Shown: positions 27,559 through 33,342 of the stretch, one piece after another | Position numbering within the stretch: the stretch's first letter is position 1 | Layout: every line of letters begins with the position of its first letter | NCBI GenBank assembly: GCA_022823305.1 | Contig: JAJDXK010000122.1 | Coordinates: forward strand, 1 to 33,342 | Length of the DNA: 33,342 bases | Direction: 5' to 3' | Source of the DNA: Alphaproteobacteria bacterium | Lineage (GTDB): Bacteria; Pseudomonadota; Alphaproteobacteria; UBA828 | Translations under genes and position numbers: made by a program | The notes under the pieces: generated by a model | Seen by the model: the letters and a program-made list of their open reading frames with translations, nothing else | Told to the model about the DNA's origin: nothing | The model's database searches: none

Positions 27559-28947
27559 TCACACCGCCGGCGGTGGGAAGGTCAGCGTCACGCGCAGGCC
27601 GCCCAACCGGCTCTCGTCGAGGGCGAGCTCGGCCCGGTGGAGCGAGGCGACGCCCGCGACGAGGCTGAGCCCGAGGCCGCCGCCGCCGCCGGTGCGGCTC
27701 GCATCGAGGCGCACGAAGCGCTGCAGCACGCGCTCGCGCTCCTCCGGCGGGATGCCGGGCCCGGAATCCTCGACCGTGAGCCGCACGCCGCCCGAGGGCG
27801 CGGTCCCGAGAGAGAGCGCGATCCGTCCCCCTGCCGGCGTGTAGGCGAGCGCGTTGTCGAGCAGGTTGGCGACGAGCTGGGAGAGAAACTGGCCGTGGCC
27901 CGCGACATCGCCCGCCTCGTCCAGCGCGGCGTCTATGGCAAGGCCCTTCTCCTCTGCGAGCGGGGCGTAGAGCTCGACCATGTCGGCGACGACGGCGCGC
28001 AAGTCGACCTTCGCCGTGGCGATGCCGGTCTGGCCCGATTCCGCGCGGGCGATCTCCATCAGCGTGGCGAAGGTGCGCAGGATGCCGTCGGTCTCGGCGA
28101 TGGCACGCTCGAGCGCCGCGCGCTGGCTCTCTCCGTCCTCGGGCCCGTCACGGAGCGCGAGCTCCAGCCTGGACTTGAGCCGCGTGAGCGGGCTGCGCAG
28201 GTCGTGGGCCACGCTGTCGGTCACCGTGCGCAGGCTGGTCATCAGGGTCTCGATCTCGTCCAGCATCTCGTTGACCGTGACCGACAGACGGTCGAACTCG
28301 TCGCCCACGCCGGTGACGGGCATGCGGCGCGTGAGGTCGCCGCGCACGATACGCTGGCCGGTCTCGCGCACGGCATCGACCCGGCGCAGCATGCGGCGGC
28401 TCATGACGAGGCCGCCGAGGAGGCCCAGGACCAGCGTGATGCCGAGCGCGCCGCCGAGGGATTCCAGGATCAGCCCCTTGAAGTCCGCCCGGCCGCGCGG
28501 GTCGCGCCCGACCAGCAGACGAAAACCCTGGGGCAGGACGAAGGTGCGGGCGCGAATGGTGCCGGCGGCATCCTCGCTGCCCGCGCGCCGCGCCGAGACC
28601 TCCACCCAGACGCCGTCGGACCCGCTCGCCTCGCGCGGCCAGGCGTTGAGGTTGCCTGCGAGCGGCCGGAACCCGGGATCGGCCAGCAGGTAGATGCTGT
28701 CCGGGTCGCCGTAGGGGCCGCTCCGCTCCTCGATCACGGCGATCAGCCGGCGGATGCCGCGGGCGCGGTACTGCTCGGCGAGCCCGCGCACCTCGGCCTC
28801 GATGGTGTCGCTGGTCTGCCGGTCGATGACCCTGACCGTGGTCCAGTAGATGAAGGCCAGCAGCAGAAGGACGGAGGCGCCGAAGAGGCAGACGTAGAGC
28901 AGCGAGAGCCGGAAGGTCGAGGTCCGGAGAAGCCTACCGGTCGGCAC
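27559..28947 (-). CDS. Two-component sensor histidine kinase
   Basis: A 462-residue membrane sensor kinase. Order of domains: transmembrane helix about residues 14-35 (LSLLYVCLFGASVLLLLAF), periplasmic sensor about 36-165, second transmembrane helix about 168-190, HAMP linker, HisKA with phospho-acceptor His in SVAHDLRSPLTRL, and HATPase_c with N box NLLDNALAYTP, G1 DSGPGIPPEE and G2 GGGGGLGLSLV. It starts with GTG 28947 and overlaps the response-regulator gene by 14 bases. The periplasmic domain shows no recognised ligand motif. Upstream it shares its promoter with the regulator; the adjacent Do protease and AsmA genes suggest, but do not prove, an envelope-related stimulus. Confidence 0.92.
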   Translation of the reverse strand: MPTGRLLRTSTFRLSLLYVCLFGASVLLLLAFIYWTTVRVIDRQTSDTIEAEVRGLAEQYRARGIRRLIAVIEERSGPYGDPDSIYLLADPGFRPLAGNLNAWPREASGSDGVWVEVSARRAGSEDAAGTIRARTFVLPQGFRLLVGRDPRGRADFKGLILESLGGALGITLVLGLLGGLVMSRRMLRRVDAVRETGQRIVRGDLTRRMPVTGVGDEFDRLSVTVNEMLDEIETLMTSLRTVTDSVAHDLRSPLTRLKSRLELALRDGPEDGESQRAALERAIAETDGILRTFATLMEIARAESGQTGIATAKVDLRAVVADMVELYAPLAEEKGLAIDAALDEAGDVAGHGQFLSQLVANLLDNALAYTPAGGRIALSLGTAPSGGVRLTVEDSGPGIPPEERERVLQRFVRLDASRTGGGGGLGLSLVAGVASLHRAELALDESRLGGLRVTLTFPPPAV

Positions 28948-29611
28948 GCAAACAGTACCCGACGCCGCGCACGGTGTGGATCAGGGGCGCATCGAAGCCC
29001 TTGTCGATCTTGCCGCGCAGCCGGCTCACATGGACGTCGATCACGTTGGTCTGGGGATCGAAGTGATAGCCCCACACGTGCTCCAGCAGCATGGTCCGCG
29101 TCACCACCTGGCCGGCGTGGCGCATGAAATAGGCGAGCAGCGCGAACTCGCGGGGCTGCAAGGCGATCTCGCGCCCCGCCCGGCGCACCACGCGGGCGAG
29201 CAGGTCCACCTCCAGGTCGGCAAGGCTGAGGCGCGCCTCGCCCCCGCCATCGCCGGCGCGGCGCAGCAGCGCGTCGAGCCGCGCCAGCAGCTCGGAGAAG
29301 GCGAAGGGCTTGGTCAGGTAGTCGTCGCCGCCGGCGCGCAGACCCTCCACCCGGTCGTCCACCTGGGCGAGCGCGCTGAGGATCAGCACCGGCGTGCGCC
29401 GGCCCTCGCGCCGCAGCGTCTCGATCAGCGCGAGCCCGTCGAGGCCCGGCAGCATGCGGTCGACCACCAGCGCGTCGAAGCGGTGGTCGAGCGCGAGCGC
29501 GAGCGCGTCCGCCCCGTCGTGGGCGAGCTCGACCACATGGCCGCTCTCGCTCAGGCCCTTCTGCAGGTAACGGGCGGTCTCGCTATCGTCTTCGACGACC
29601 AGCACGTGCAT
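28934..29611 (-). CDS. OmpR/PhoB-type response regulator
   Basis: A 225-residue regulator with a receiver domain (residues 1-115) and a winged-helix DNA-binding domain (about 125-223). The phospho-acceptor is Asp51 (VVDRMLPGLDG), the acidic pair is EDD at 7-9, and the conserved Lys is 101 (LTKPFAFSEL). The effector domain ends with the typical VDVHVSRLRGKID and VRGVGYCL. ATG 29611 is the natural N terminus (MHVLVVEDD); the frame continues upstream without homology. It leads the operon with the kinase gene at 27559-28947. An imperfect inverted repeat 47 bases upstream may be its own binding site. Confidence 0.94.
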   Translation of the reverse strand: MHVLVVEDDSETARYLQKGLSESGHVVELAHDGADALALALDHRFDALVVDRMLPGLDGLALIETLRREGRRTPVLILSALAQVDDRVEGLRAGGDDYLTKPFAFSELLARLDALLRRAGDGGGEARLSLADLEVDLLARVVRRAGREIALQPREFALLAYFMRHAGQVVTRTMLLEHVWGYHFDPQTNVIDVHVSRLRGKIDKGFDAPLIHTVRGVGYCLRADR

Positions 29612-29657
29612 GGCTGCAACCTTGGCAGTCCGCGTGCGGCAATCAAGGGCCTCAAGA

Positions 29658-29683
29658 CATCGTGTGTCGGGCAACACATGATG
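29658..29683. promoter_or_regulatory. Inverted repeat upstream of the response regulator
   Basis: CATCGTGTGT (29658-29667) and ACACATGATG (29674-29683) match as inverted arms at nine of ten positions, around a six-base centre. The repeat lies between the divergent regulator (start 29611) and antitoxin (start 29758) genes, a place where an autoregulatory or TA operator would be expected. Confidence 0.4.
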
Positions 29684-29757
29684 CTGCGGGTCTTGAACAG
29701 ACCGCGTCCTGGTTCATATTCCGGCCTCAAGTGGCTCCGTATGCAAGAATCGGCCTG

Positions 29758-29931
29758 ATGCGGATCTCTGTCAGCAAGGCGAGGGGACAACTGACCGAGC
29801 TTGCCCGTCGGGCAGAGGCGGGCGACGAGGTCGTGCTCACCTGTCATGGCAAGCCAACCGTCAGGCTGGTGCCGGTGCAAGCGAAGCCCGATGCCGAGGC
29901 TCGGCGCGCGATCATCGCGAGTGTGCTGTGA
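29758..29931 (+). CDS. Phd/YefM-like antitoxin, short and without a toxin partner
   Basis: A 57-residue protein matching the N-terminal part of Phd antitoxins: MRISVSKARGQLTELARRAE, then GDEVVLTCHGKPTVRLVPV and a helix EARRAII. That is the DNA-binding fold plus the start of the C-terminal helix. Usual members run 75-85 residues, so the toxin-neutralising tail appears missing, cut by TGA at 29929-29931 inside the left 59-bp direct repeat. No Doc or PIN toxin follows; the next genes are an unrelated RelB/RelE-type pair. It may be a remnant, or a still functional transcriptional regulator. Confidence 0.7.
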   Translation: MRISVSKARGQLTELARRAEAGDEVVLTCHGKPTVRLVPVQAKPDAEARRAIIASVL

Positions 29932-29971
29932 TCGCGCCGGCTCACTTGCGGCGGCGGAGGGGCGGGACGCC
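29913..29971. repeat. 59-bp direct repeat, left copy
   Basis: This segment matches 30676-30734 at 57 of 59 positions (mismatches at 29922 and 29967), 763 bases apart. It carries the last six codons and stop of the phd-like gene on the plus strand, and on the minus strand the last nine codons and stop of ureD (copy reads GVPPLRRRK instead of GAPPLRRRK). The ureD fragment here is not attached to a gene. Confidence 0.9.
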
Positions 29972-30010
29972 GTGAAGCGCGGGCGGCCGGCGGACGTGTC
30001 CGGCCCACGC

Positions 30011-30040
30011 TTGACGTCTCTCAATTGAGATGCATATGGT
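30011..30040 (+). promoter_or_regulatory. Promoter and operator of the RelB/RelE-type pair
   Basis: A -35 box TTGACG (30011-30016) is followed after 18 bases by TATGGT (30035-30040), a plausible -10. The spacer contains the perfect 12-bp palindrome TCTCAATTGAGA (30019-30030), which is AT-rich against the local background. A ribbon-helix-helix antitoxin bound there would exclude RNA polymerase. Confidence 0.55.
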
Positions 30041-30061
30041 CCGCCAACGGAGGGAAGCATC

Positions 30062-30361
30062 ATGCCAGCTCACACCTCGATGCTCCATGTCCGCGTGGAC
30101 GAACAGCTCAAGACCAAGGCCGCCGACACCTTGGCGAGCGTCGGGCTGACGCTCTCCGATGCCGTGCGCATCCTCCTTACACGAGTCGCCGCCGAGGGCG
30201 GCTTGCCGGCCGGACTGACTGCCGACACGGAAGCTCATGACGCATGGTTCCGCGCCAAGGTGCGTGAAGCCCTGGCCGATCCGCGCCCTGCCCTTCCGCA
30301 CGGACAGGTCATGAGCGAGACACAGGCGCTTATCGACGGCAAGCGCCGTGCACGATCTTGA
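30062..30361 (+). CDS. RelB/DinJ-family ribbon-helix-helix antitoxin
   Basis: A 99-residue antitoxin. The N-terminal DNA-binding domain reads MLHVRVDEQLKTKAADTL then LTLSDAVRILLTRVAAEGGL, the characteristic RelB/DinJ pattern. The C-terminal half contains WFRAKVREALADPRP, a helix that packs against the toxin. A strong GGAGG lies eight bases before ATG 30062. The gene overlaps the toxin by 14 bases. It is preceded by its own promoter-operator, and both genes lie within the segment bounded by the 59-bp repeats. Confidence 0.88.
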   Translation: MPAHTSMLHVRVDEQLKTKAADTLASVGLTLSDAVRILLTRVAAEGGLPAGLTADTEAHDAWFRAKVREALADPRPALPHGQVMSETQALIDGKRRARS

Positions 30362-30629
30362 GTGGAAGCCCGCGGCGGTCGCCGATCTCCTGGCGATCGT
30401 CGACTACATCTCCGATGACAACCCCGACGCCGCCCAGGCGCTGAAGGAAGAGATCGAGACCAGGGTGTCGCGTTTGCGGAACAACCCGCGGCTCTACAGA
30501 CCCGGCCGCGTGCGCGGCACGCGCGAGATGGTGGTGCGATCGAACTATCTCGTCGTCTACGCGGAGGGCACGGACACGGTGACGGTCCTACGGGTCCTGC
30601 ACGCGGCACAACTGTGGCCCCGACCCTGA
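30348..30629 (+). CDS. RelE/ParE-family toxin
   Basis: A 93-residue toxin of normal size for the RelE/ParE superfamily. The opening LEWKPAAVADLLAIVDYIS and the acidic DNPDAAQALK helix match ParE-like helical hairpins. The end has a beta sheet around YRPGRVRGTREMVV, NYLVVYAEGTDTVTVLRVLHAAQLWP, the classic C-terminal VLHxxQxWP. The start is GTG, overlapping relB-like gene by 14 bases. Targets in the family are ribosome-bound mRNA (RelE) or gyrase (ParE); the HAAQ..W ending is shared by both and does not settle it. Confidence 0.87.
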   Translation: MHDLEWKPAAVADLLAIVDYISDDNPDAAQALKEEIETRVSRLRNNPRLYRPGRVRGTREMVVRSNYLVVYAEGTDTVTVLRVLHAAQLWPRP

Positions 30630-30675
30630 AGAGGCAATCATCGCCTGCCGGGAGCGCGGGCCTAACGCGGACGGA

Positions 30676-30734
30676 CATCGCGAGCGTGCTGTGATCGCGC
30701 CGGCTCACTTGCGGCGGCGGAGGGGCGGGGCGCC
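30676..30734. repeat. 59-bp direct repeat, right copy
   Basis: Partner of 29913-29971. Here the minus-strand part is the real 3' end of ureD (stop TCA at 30705-30707). The plus-strand part is an orphan fragment of the phd-like 3' end (ATC GCG AGC GTG CTG TGA), not attached to an antitoxin gene. The two copies enclose 704 bases (29972-30675) holding the RelB/RelE-type cassette. Confidence 0.9.
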
Positions 30735-31553
30735 CACGAGTGCAAGGCGCACCGCGTGCCAGGCCGCCTCCAGCCCGGCGCGCAAGCGCGCCCCGTCCCG
30801 CGCCAGCAGGCGGGCGCCGATGCCGGCGTCGTTGGGGAGCATCGAGACGCCTGCGTAGAGCGCTTCCGTCGGCGCGAGCGCAGCGCGGAGACCGGCGAGC
30901 ACGGCCTCGCACCCCTCCCCCCGGTGGGCGACGACGAAGCTCCCCTGCGCCGGCCAGCGCGCCGCCTGGCTCCGCCCCGGCGCCAGCGACTCCCCGGCGA
31001 CCTCGTAGCGCTCCAGCGCGAGCAGCCGCCCGCCATCGTCGCGAATGCGCAGCTCCGCCGCGAAGCTCTCGAAGCGGCGGTCCTCGCCGCCCGGGTCGTG
31101 GTGGGCGAAGCTCTCCGACGCGATCACCGTGGCGTCGGGCGCGGCCTCGATCTCCAGCACCGAGGTGAGCCTGGCGCCCGGGAACATGATCAGCGGGTCC
31201 GGCAGGTATTCGAGCAGCGCGCCCTCCGCCGCTTCCAGCGTCACCGTCTGGCGCGCCGGCGCCGCGGGCATGCGGTGCACGATGGTCGCCGCCTGGGTGG
31301 TCACGTGGGCGGCGCTGGCGGGGCCTGCGGCGCAGGTCATGCTGAGCTCCTCGCCCTGGTAGATGCCGCCGGAGACCGACTGGAGATAGAGCGTGAGCGC
31401 CCCTGCCGGCGCCTCGTCGAGGTAGAAGGGCCGGGTGATGTGGAAGGGATAGCCCACGCGCTGGCGCGCGATGTAGCTGCGGCCGTCGGGCGCGCGGGAG
31501 AAGCGGAGCGCGGCCTGGGGTGCGGCGCCGACCGACAAGCGATCATTCGACAT
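30705..31553 (-). CDS. ureD: Urease accessory protein UreD (orphan)
   Basis: About 282 residues, the normal size of UreD, the scaffold that with UreF and UreG delivers nickel to urease. Visible family features are the RSYIARQRVGYPFHITRPFY opening, the SGGIYQGEELSM segment, AHVTTQAATIVHRMP, LLEYLPDPLIMFPGARL and ASESFAHHDPGGEDRRFES. The C terminus is VRLALVGAPPLRRRK. No other urease genes (ureABC, E, F, G) are seen on either side. ATG 31553 is the most likely start; in-frame GTG/ATG at 31577/31571 are alternatives, none with a clear ribosome-binding site. Its last nine codons are duplicated at 29942-29971. Confidence 0.88.
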   Translation of the reverse strand: MSNDRLSVGAAPQAALRFSRAPDGRSYIARQRVGYPFHITRPFYLDEAPAGALTLYLQSVSGGIYQGEELSMTCAAGPASAAHVTTQAATIVHRMPAAPARQTVTLEAAEGALLEYLPDPLIMFPGARLTSVLEIEAAPDATVIASESFAHHDPGGEDRRFESFAAELRIRDDGGRLLALERYEVAGESLAPGRSQAARWPAQGSFVVAHRGEGCEAVLAGLRAALAPTEALYAGVSMLPNDAGIGARLLARDGARLRAGLEAAWHAVRLALVGAPPLRRRK

Positions 31554-31675
31554 CACGGCTCTGCCAGCCATCGCCACTTGCAGGCTGTCGCGGTGGCATG
31601 AAAATCCGGTCGCGGCCGATGCGCTGTTTGGTACGGCTCCATTGTAGTCCCGTTCGGATCGAACCCGTTTTCGTC

Positions 31676-31698
31676 ATGGCCGGGCTTGTCCCGGCCAT
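31676..31698. repeat. REP-like palindrome ('MAGLVPAI' repeat)
   Basis: ATGGCCGGG (31676-31684) and CCCGGCCAT (31690-31698) form a perfect nine-pair stem around CTTGT. Read through, the repeat encodes MAGLVPAIQ, a signature of the extragenic palindromic repeats spread through alphaproteobacterial genomes and often mis-annotated as peptides. It sits in the ureD to nuclease-gene gap. Confidence 0.7.
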
Positions 31699-31758
31699 CC
31701 AGGCGCTTTTCGCAGCGTCTGCATCAAGGTAGCGCCGTGGAAACGATAACGCATGAAC

Positions 31759-31776
31759 GGTTGGCCTTCGCCAACC
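31759..31776. repeat. Short perfect hairpin
   Basis: GGTTGGC (31759-31765) and GCCAACC (31770-31776) form a seven-pair stem with a CTTC loop, 32 bases past the end of the nuclease-like gene in its reading direction. It may act as its transcript end, though no T-run follows. Confidence 0.35.
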
Positions 31777-31807
31777 ATTACGTGAGGAGATAGAAACCGT
31801 ACGGTGG

Positions 31808-33043
31808 CTAACCAGCTTGCTGGGAAAGTGCTCTTAAGAGACACTCCGTTTCCTCTGCAACTCTTCTCGTCCACTCTTGTAGCCCGTTTTCAAAGTAACC
31901 ATCCTCATCCAGCATCTCTTGTATGGGGCGCACCTTCCCATAATTTGCATATCTACCGTCAAGCTCGTGGCAATAATACCATTCTGTCGAATCCGCCTCC
32001 AGACCGTCCTCGCATTCAACAAGATGTTCCCCTTGCCTCCGATACCACTGATTTCTCGTAAATCCTGGAATCATCGCACACTGTTCGGCTGGTGCATAGA
32101 CGTAAACGAAGGCGTAGAATCCATCCTCAATTGCCCGTGGGCTTTCTGGTGTACCGGCACCATTTTCGTAACGCTCGAAGCCGAGAAGACAATCGTCGTT
32201 TTCATCAACGGGCTTGAAACACAGGCCGTAGTAAATGCCACGGGAGTTGCTTTCTTTGTCGGGATAAATTAGTCGATAAATCCCAACAGGCTTGTGTGAA
32301 ACACCTTGTCCATGCCTCCAATCATCCGGGAATACATATCTCATGTTGCTGTCGACCGCATCAGTGAGAACCTGATGTGAGTGCGTGTAGTAATTCCGGG
32401 CTACCGCCACATCGTCCAGCGTAGGCATTTCCCCCTCCTTCAGAAAAGTGCTAAATTCCCGTGCTAAACTGGTCAAAAGTGCATCGGAGTCGATTGTGTC
32501 AGTGGCGAGTTCTCCAAACCACCTCGAAACATCGTTCCAATAAGCGATGCTTCGAAGCCCGACGCCATAGGATTGGCACGTCGAGTCACGGAACGTCTCC
32601 GGGGGACGAATCGCATACGTGGTCAAGAGGACCAATGCCGCAACGTTCGAATCGTCAGCGTTTTCTATAAGCCATGCACCGTACCTTTCCAATTGTCCAT
32701 CTGCAATCTTCGCATCAACCTTGACTTCGACGACACAAACGGGCTTGCCCTCCTTGAAAACGACGATATCGGGTGTTTTCCCGTAAGCCTCCGGAAGGGT
32801 GCTGTCCGAAATGTAGTGCTGTGTTTCAATTCGAAGCGTATTCAAAGATTCGTTCAACGTGCACTCAAAAAAAGTCTTCTGATGTTCATCGGTAGGATTC
32901 CCAAGTAGCACCCCTGATACGAAGTTTGTAAATCTCGTGGTTCCGTCTTTTCTATCCTTCGCGAGGAGCCGCTCCAGGAGATCGGCCAATGCTTCCGTCC
33001 TGTCGTCTTCTTTCCTCACGAGGCGTGCGTACAAATTGGTCAT
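31808..33043 (-). CDS. PD-(D/E)XK nuclease superfamily-like protein, low-GC, probably acquired
   Basis: A 411-residue protein that I cannot name precisely. The segment KTPDIVVFKEGKPVCVVEVK holds the PD...(D/E)xK pattern: Asp in TPDIVV, then Glu and Lys in VEVKVDAKI, followed by a helix GQLERYGAWLIEN as in PD-(D/E)XK nucleases. The N-terminal helix NLYARLVRKEDDRTEALADL resembles the start of several nuclease-like defence proteins. The C-terminal half (about 230-411) is aromatic-rich with no recognised motif. Base composition is visibly more AT-rich than everything to its left. A plausible promoter (33090-33118) lies upstream, and no partner methylase or helicase is seen. Confidence 0.6.
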   Translation of the reverse strand: MTNLYARLVRKEDDRTEALADLLERLLAKDRKDGTTRFTNFVSGVLLGNPTDEHQKTFFECTLNESLNTLRIETQHYISDSTLPEAYGKTPDIVVFKEGKPVCVVEVKVDAKIADGQLERYGAWLIENADDSNVAALVLLTTYAIRPPETFRDSTCQSYGVGLRSIAYWNDVSRWFGELATDTIDSDALLTSLAREFSTFLKEGEMPTLDDVAVARNYYTHSHQVLTDAVDSNMRYVFPDDWRHGQGVSHKPVGIYRLIYPDKESNSRGIYYGLCFKPVDENDDCLLGFERYENGAGTPESPRAIEDGFYAFVYVYAPAEQCAMIPGFTRNQWYRRQGEHLVECEDGLEADSTEWYYCHELDGRYANYGKVRPIQEMLDEDGYFENGLQEWTRRVAEETECLLRALSQQAG

Positions 33044-33089
33044 AGGAATCGTGCTTTAAGCAGCATGCCTTTCAGTCGTCGTCGTTGTC

Positions 33090-33118
33090 CTTAGAGCAAT
33101 GCCGTTACGGGACGTCAA
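33090..33118 (-). promoter_or_regulatory. Candidate sigma-70 promoter of the nuclease-like gene
   Basis: On the minus strand TTGACG (33118-33113) and TCTAAG (33095-33090) are separated by exactly 17 bases, a five-of-six and a four-of-six match. The gene's ATG is at 33043, giving a leader of about 40 bases with no obvious ribosome-binding site. Confidence 0.4.
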
Positions 33119-33283
33119 CATTGTCTGAGCGATCATTCACGCATTTTCTGCACGCCATGATCGAGAATTACCGTGAAAATCGAAACACATGGATGCCCGG
33201 AACAAGTCTATAGAATTTTCGGTGAATATCATATAAAGCATTGGTTTTATGCAAAAAATTATCCCGTATTCGATGGTATGTAG

Positions 33284-33342
33284 ATGAAGAAACTAGATCA
33301 GTCATCAAAACGAATGCAGATTTTTTCAAAATTTGGACGCCC
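33284..33342 (+). CDS. Possible 5' end of a gene running off the right edge
   Basis: An ATG opens 19 codons without a stop to the window end (MKKLDQSSKRMQIFSKFGR). The Lys-rich start and AT-rich base use resemble a genuine beginning, but there is no good ribosome-binding site and the stretch is too short to be sure. If real, it is divergent from the nuclease-like gene. The 240 bases between the two starts (33044-33283) contain no other coding sequence that I can support. Confidence 0.25.
   Translation, partial: MKKLDQSSKRMQIFSKFGR

Noticed and set aside
27552..27569. Hairpin CGGCGG...CCGCCG between DUF1499 and the kinase gene
   Set aside because: The six-pair stem overlaps the kinase stop codon and has no T-run. 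In DNA this GC-rich it is weak evidence for a terminator.
31676..31732. Small peptide starting MAGLVPAIQALF
   Set aside because: It is the translation of the REP-like palindrome, a known source of spurious small proteins in alphaproteobacteria.
33249..33286. Small ORF starting at ATG 33249
   Set aside because: It stops after 12 codons and has no ribosome-binding site.

Overview
The window is GC-rich, densely coded bacterial DNA with the look of an alphaproteobacterium, probably of the broad Rhodospirillales type. Indicators are a complete yejABEF peptide ABC transporter, a DUF4169 small protein, a dapD-dapE lysine/peptidoglycan cluster with a pyrimidine 5'-nucleotidase, a very large AsmA-like protein, a DUF1499 protein, and a short palindromic repeat of the 'MAGLVPAI' class common in alphaproteobacteria. 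I see no rRNA, tRNA, CRISPR array or transposase gene. The genus cannot be read from the sequence.

Layout. (1) 1-10.1 kb is a catabolic block: a truncated gene with a perfect inverted-repeat operator at the left edge, a GMC flavoprotein dehydrogenase, an Old-Yellow-Enzyme/Fe-S/FAD oxidoreductase, three short-chain dehydrogenases, an IlvD/Edd dehydratase, a HAD phosphatase and a D-2-hydroxyacid dehydrogenase. The SDR plus IlvD/Edd pair suggests sugar-acid oxidation, but no substrate can be assigned. (2) 10.2-16.7 kb holds a NUDIX hydrolase and, divergently, yejA-yejB-yejE-yejF for periplasmic peptide uptake. (3) 16.76-17.65 kb is an accessory patch: a 177-bp palindrome-rich element with imperfect terminal inverted repeats, then a VapBC-type toxin-antitoxin pair with a double-palindrome operator. 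(4) 17.66-21.2 kb is a minus-strand run: DUF4169, exported pentapeptide-repeat protein, pyrimidine nucleotidase, dapD, dapE. (5) 21.4-29.6 kb holds envelope functions: the AsmA protein, a Do-like periplasmic protease, DUF1499 and an OmpR/histidine-kinase two-component system. (6) 29.6-33.3 kb is a mosaic accessory region: a solitary short Phd-like antitoxin, a RelB/RelE-ParE-type cassette between two near-identical 59-bp direct repeats, an orphan ureD with no urease genes beside it, a REP-like repeat, and a distinctly AT-richer gene for a PD-(D/E)XK-nuclease-like protein.

The most unusual structure is at 29.7-30.7 kb. A 704-bp toxin-antitoxin segment sits between 59-bp direct repeats (57 of 59 identical). 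Each repeat carries both the 3' end of the phd-like gene and the 3' end of ureD. The simplest reading is that the cassette entered the junction of two convergent genes and duplicated the junction, leaving both outer genes intact. The urease context is missing on both sides of ureD, and a low-GC nuclease-like gene follows, so this end of the window looks like an insertion hot spot.
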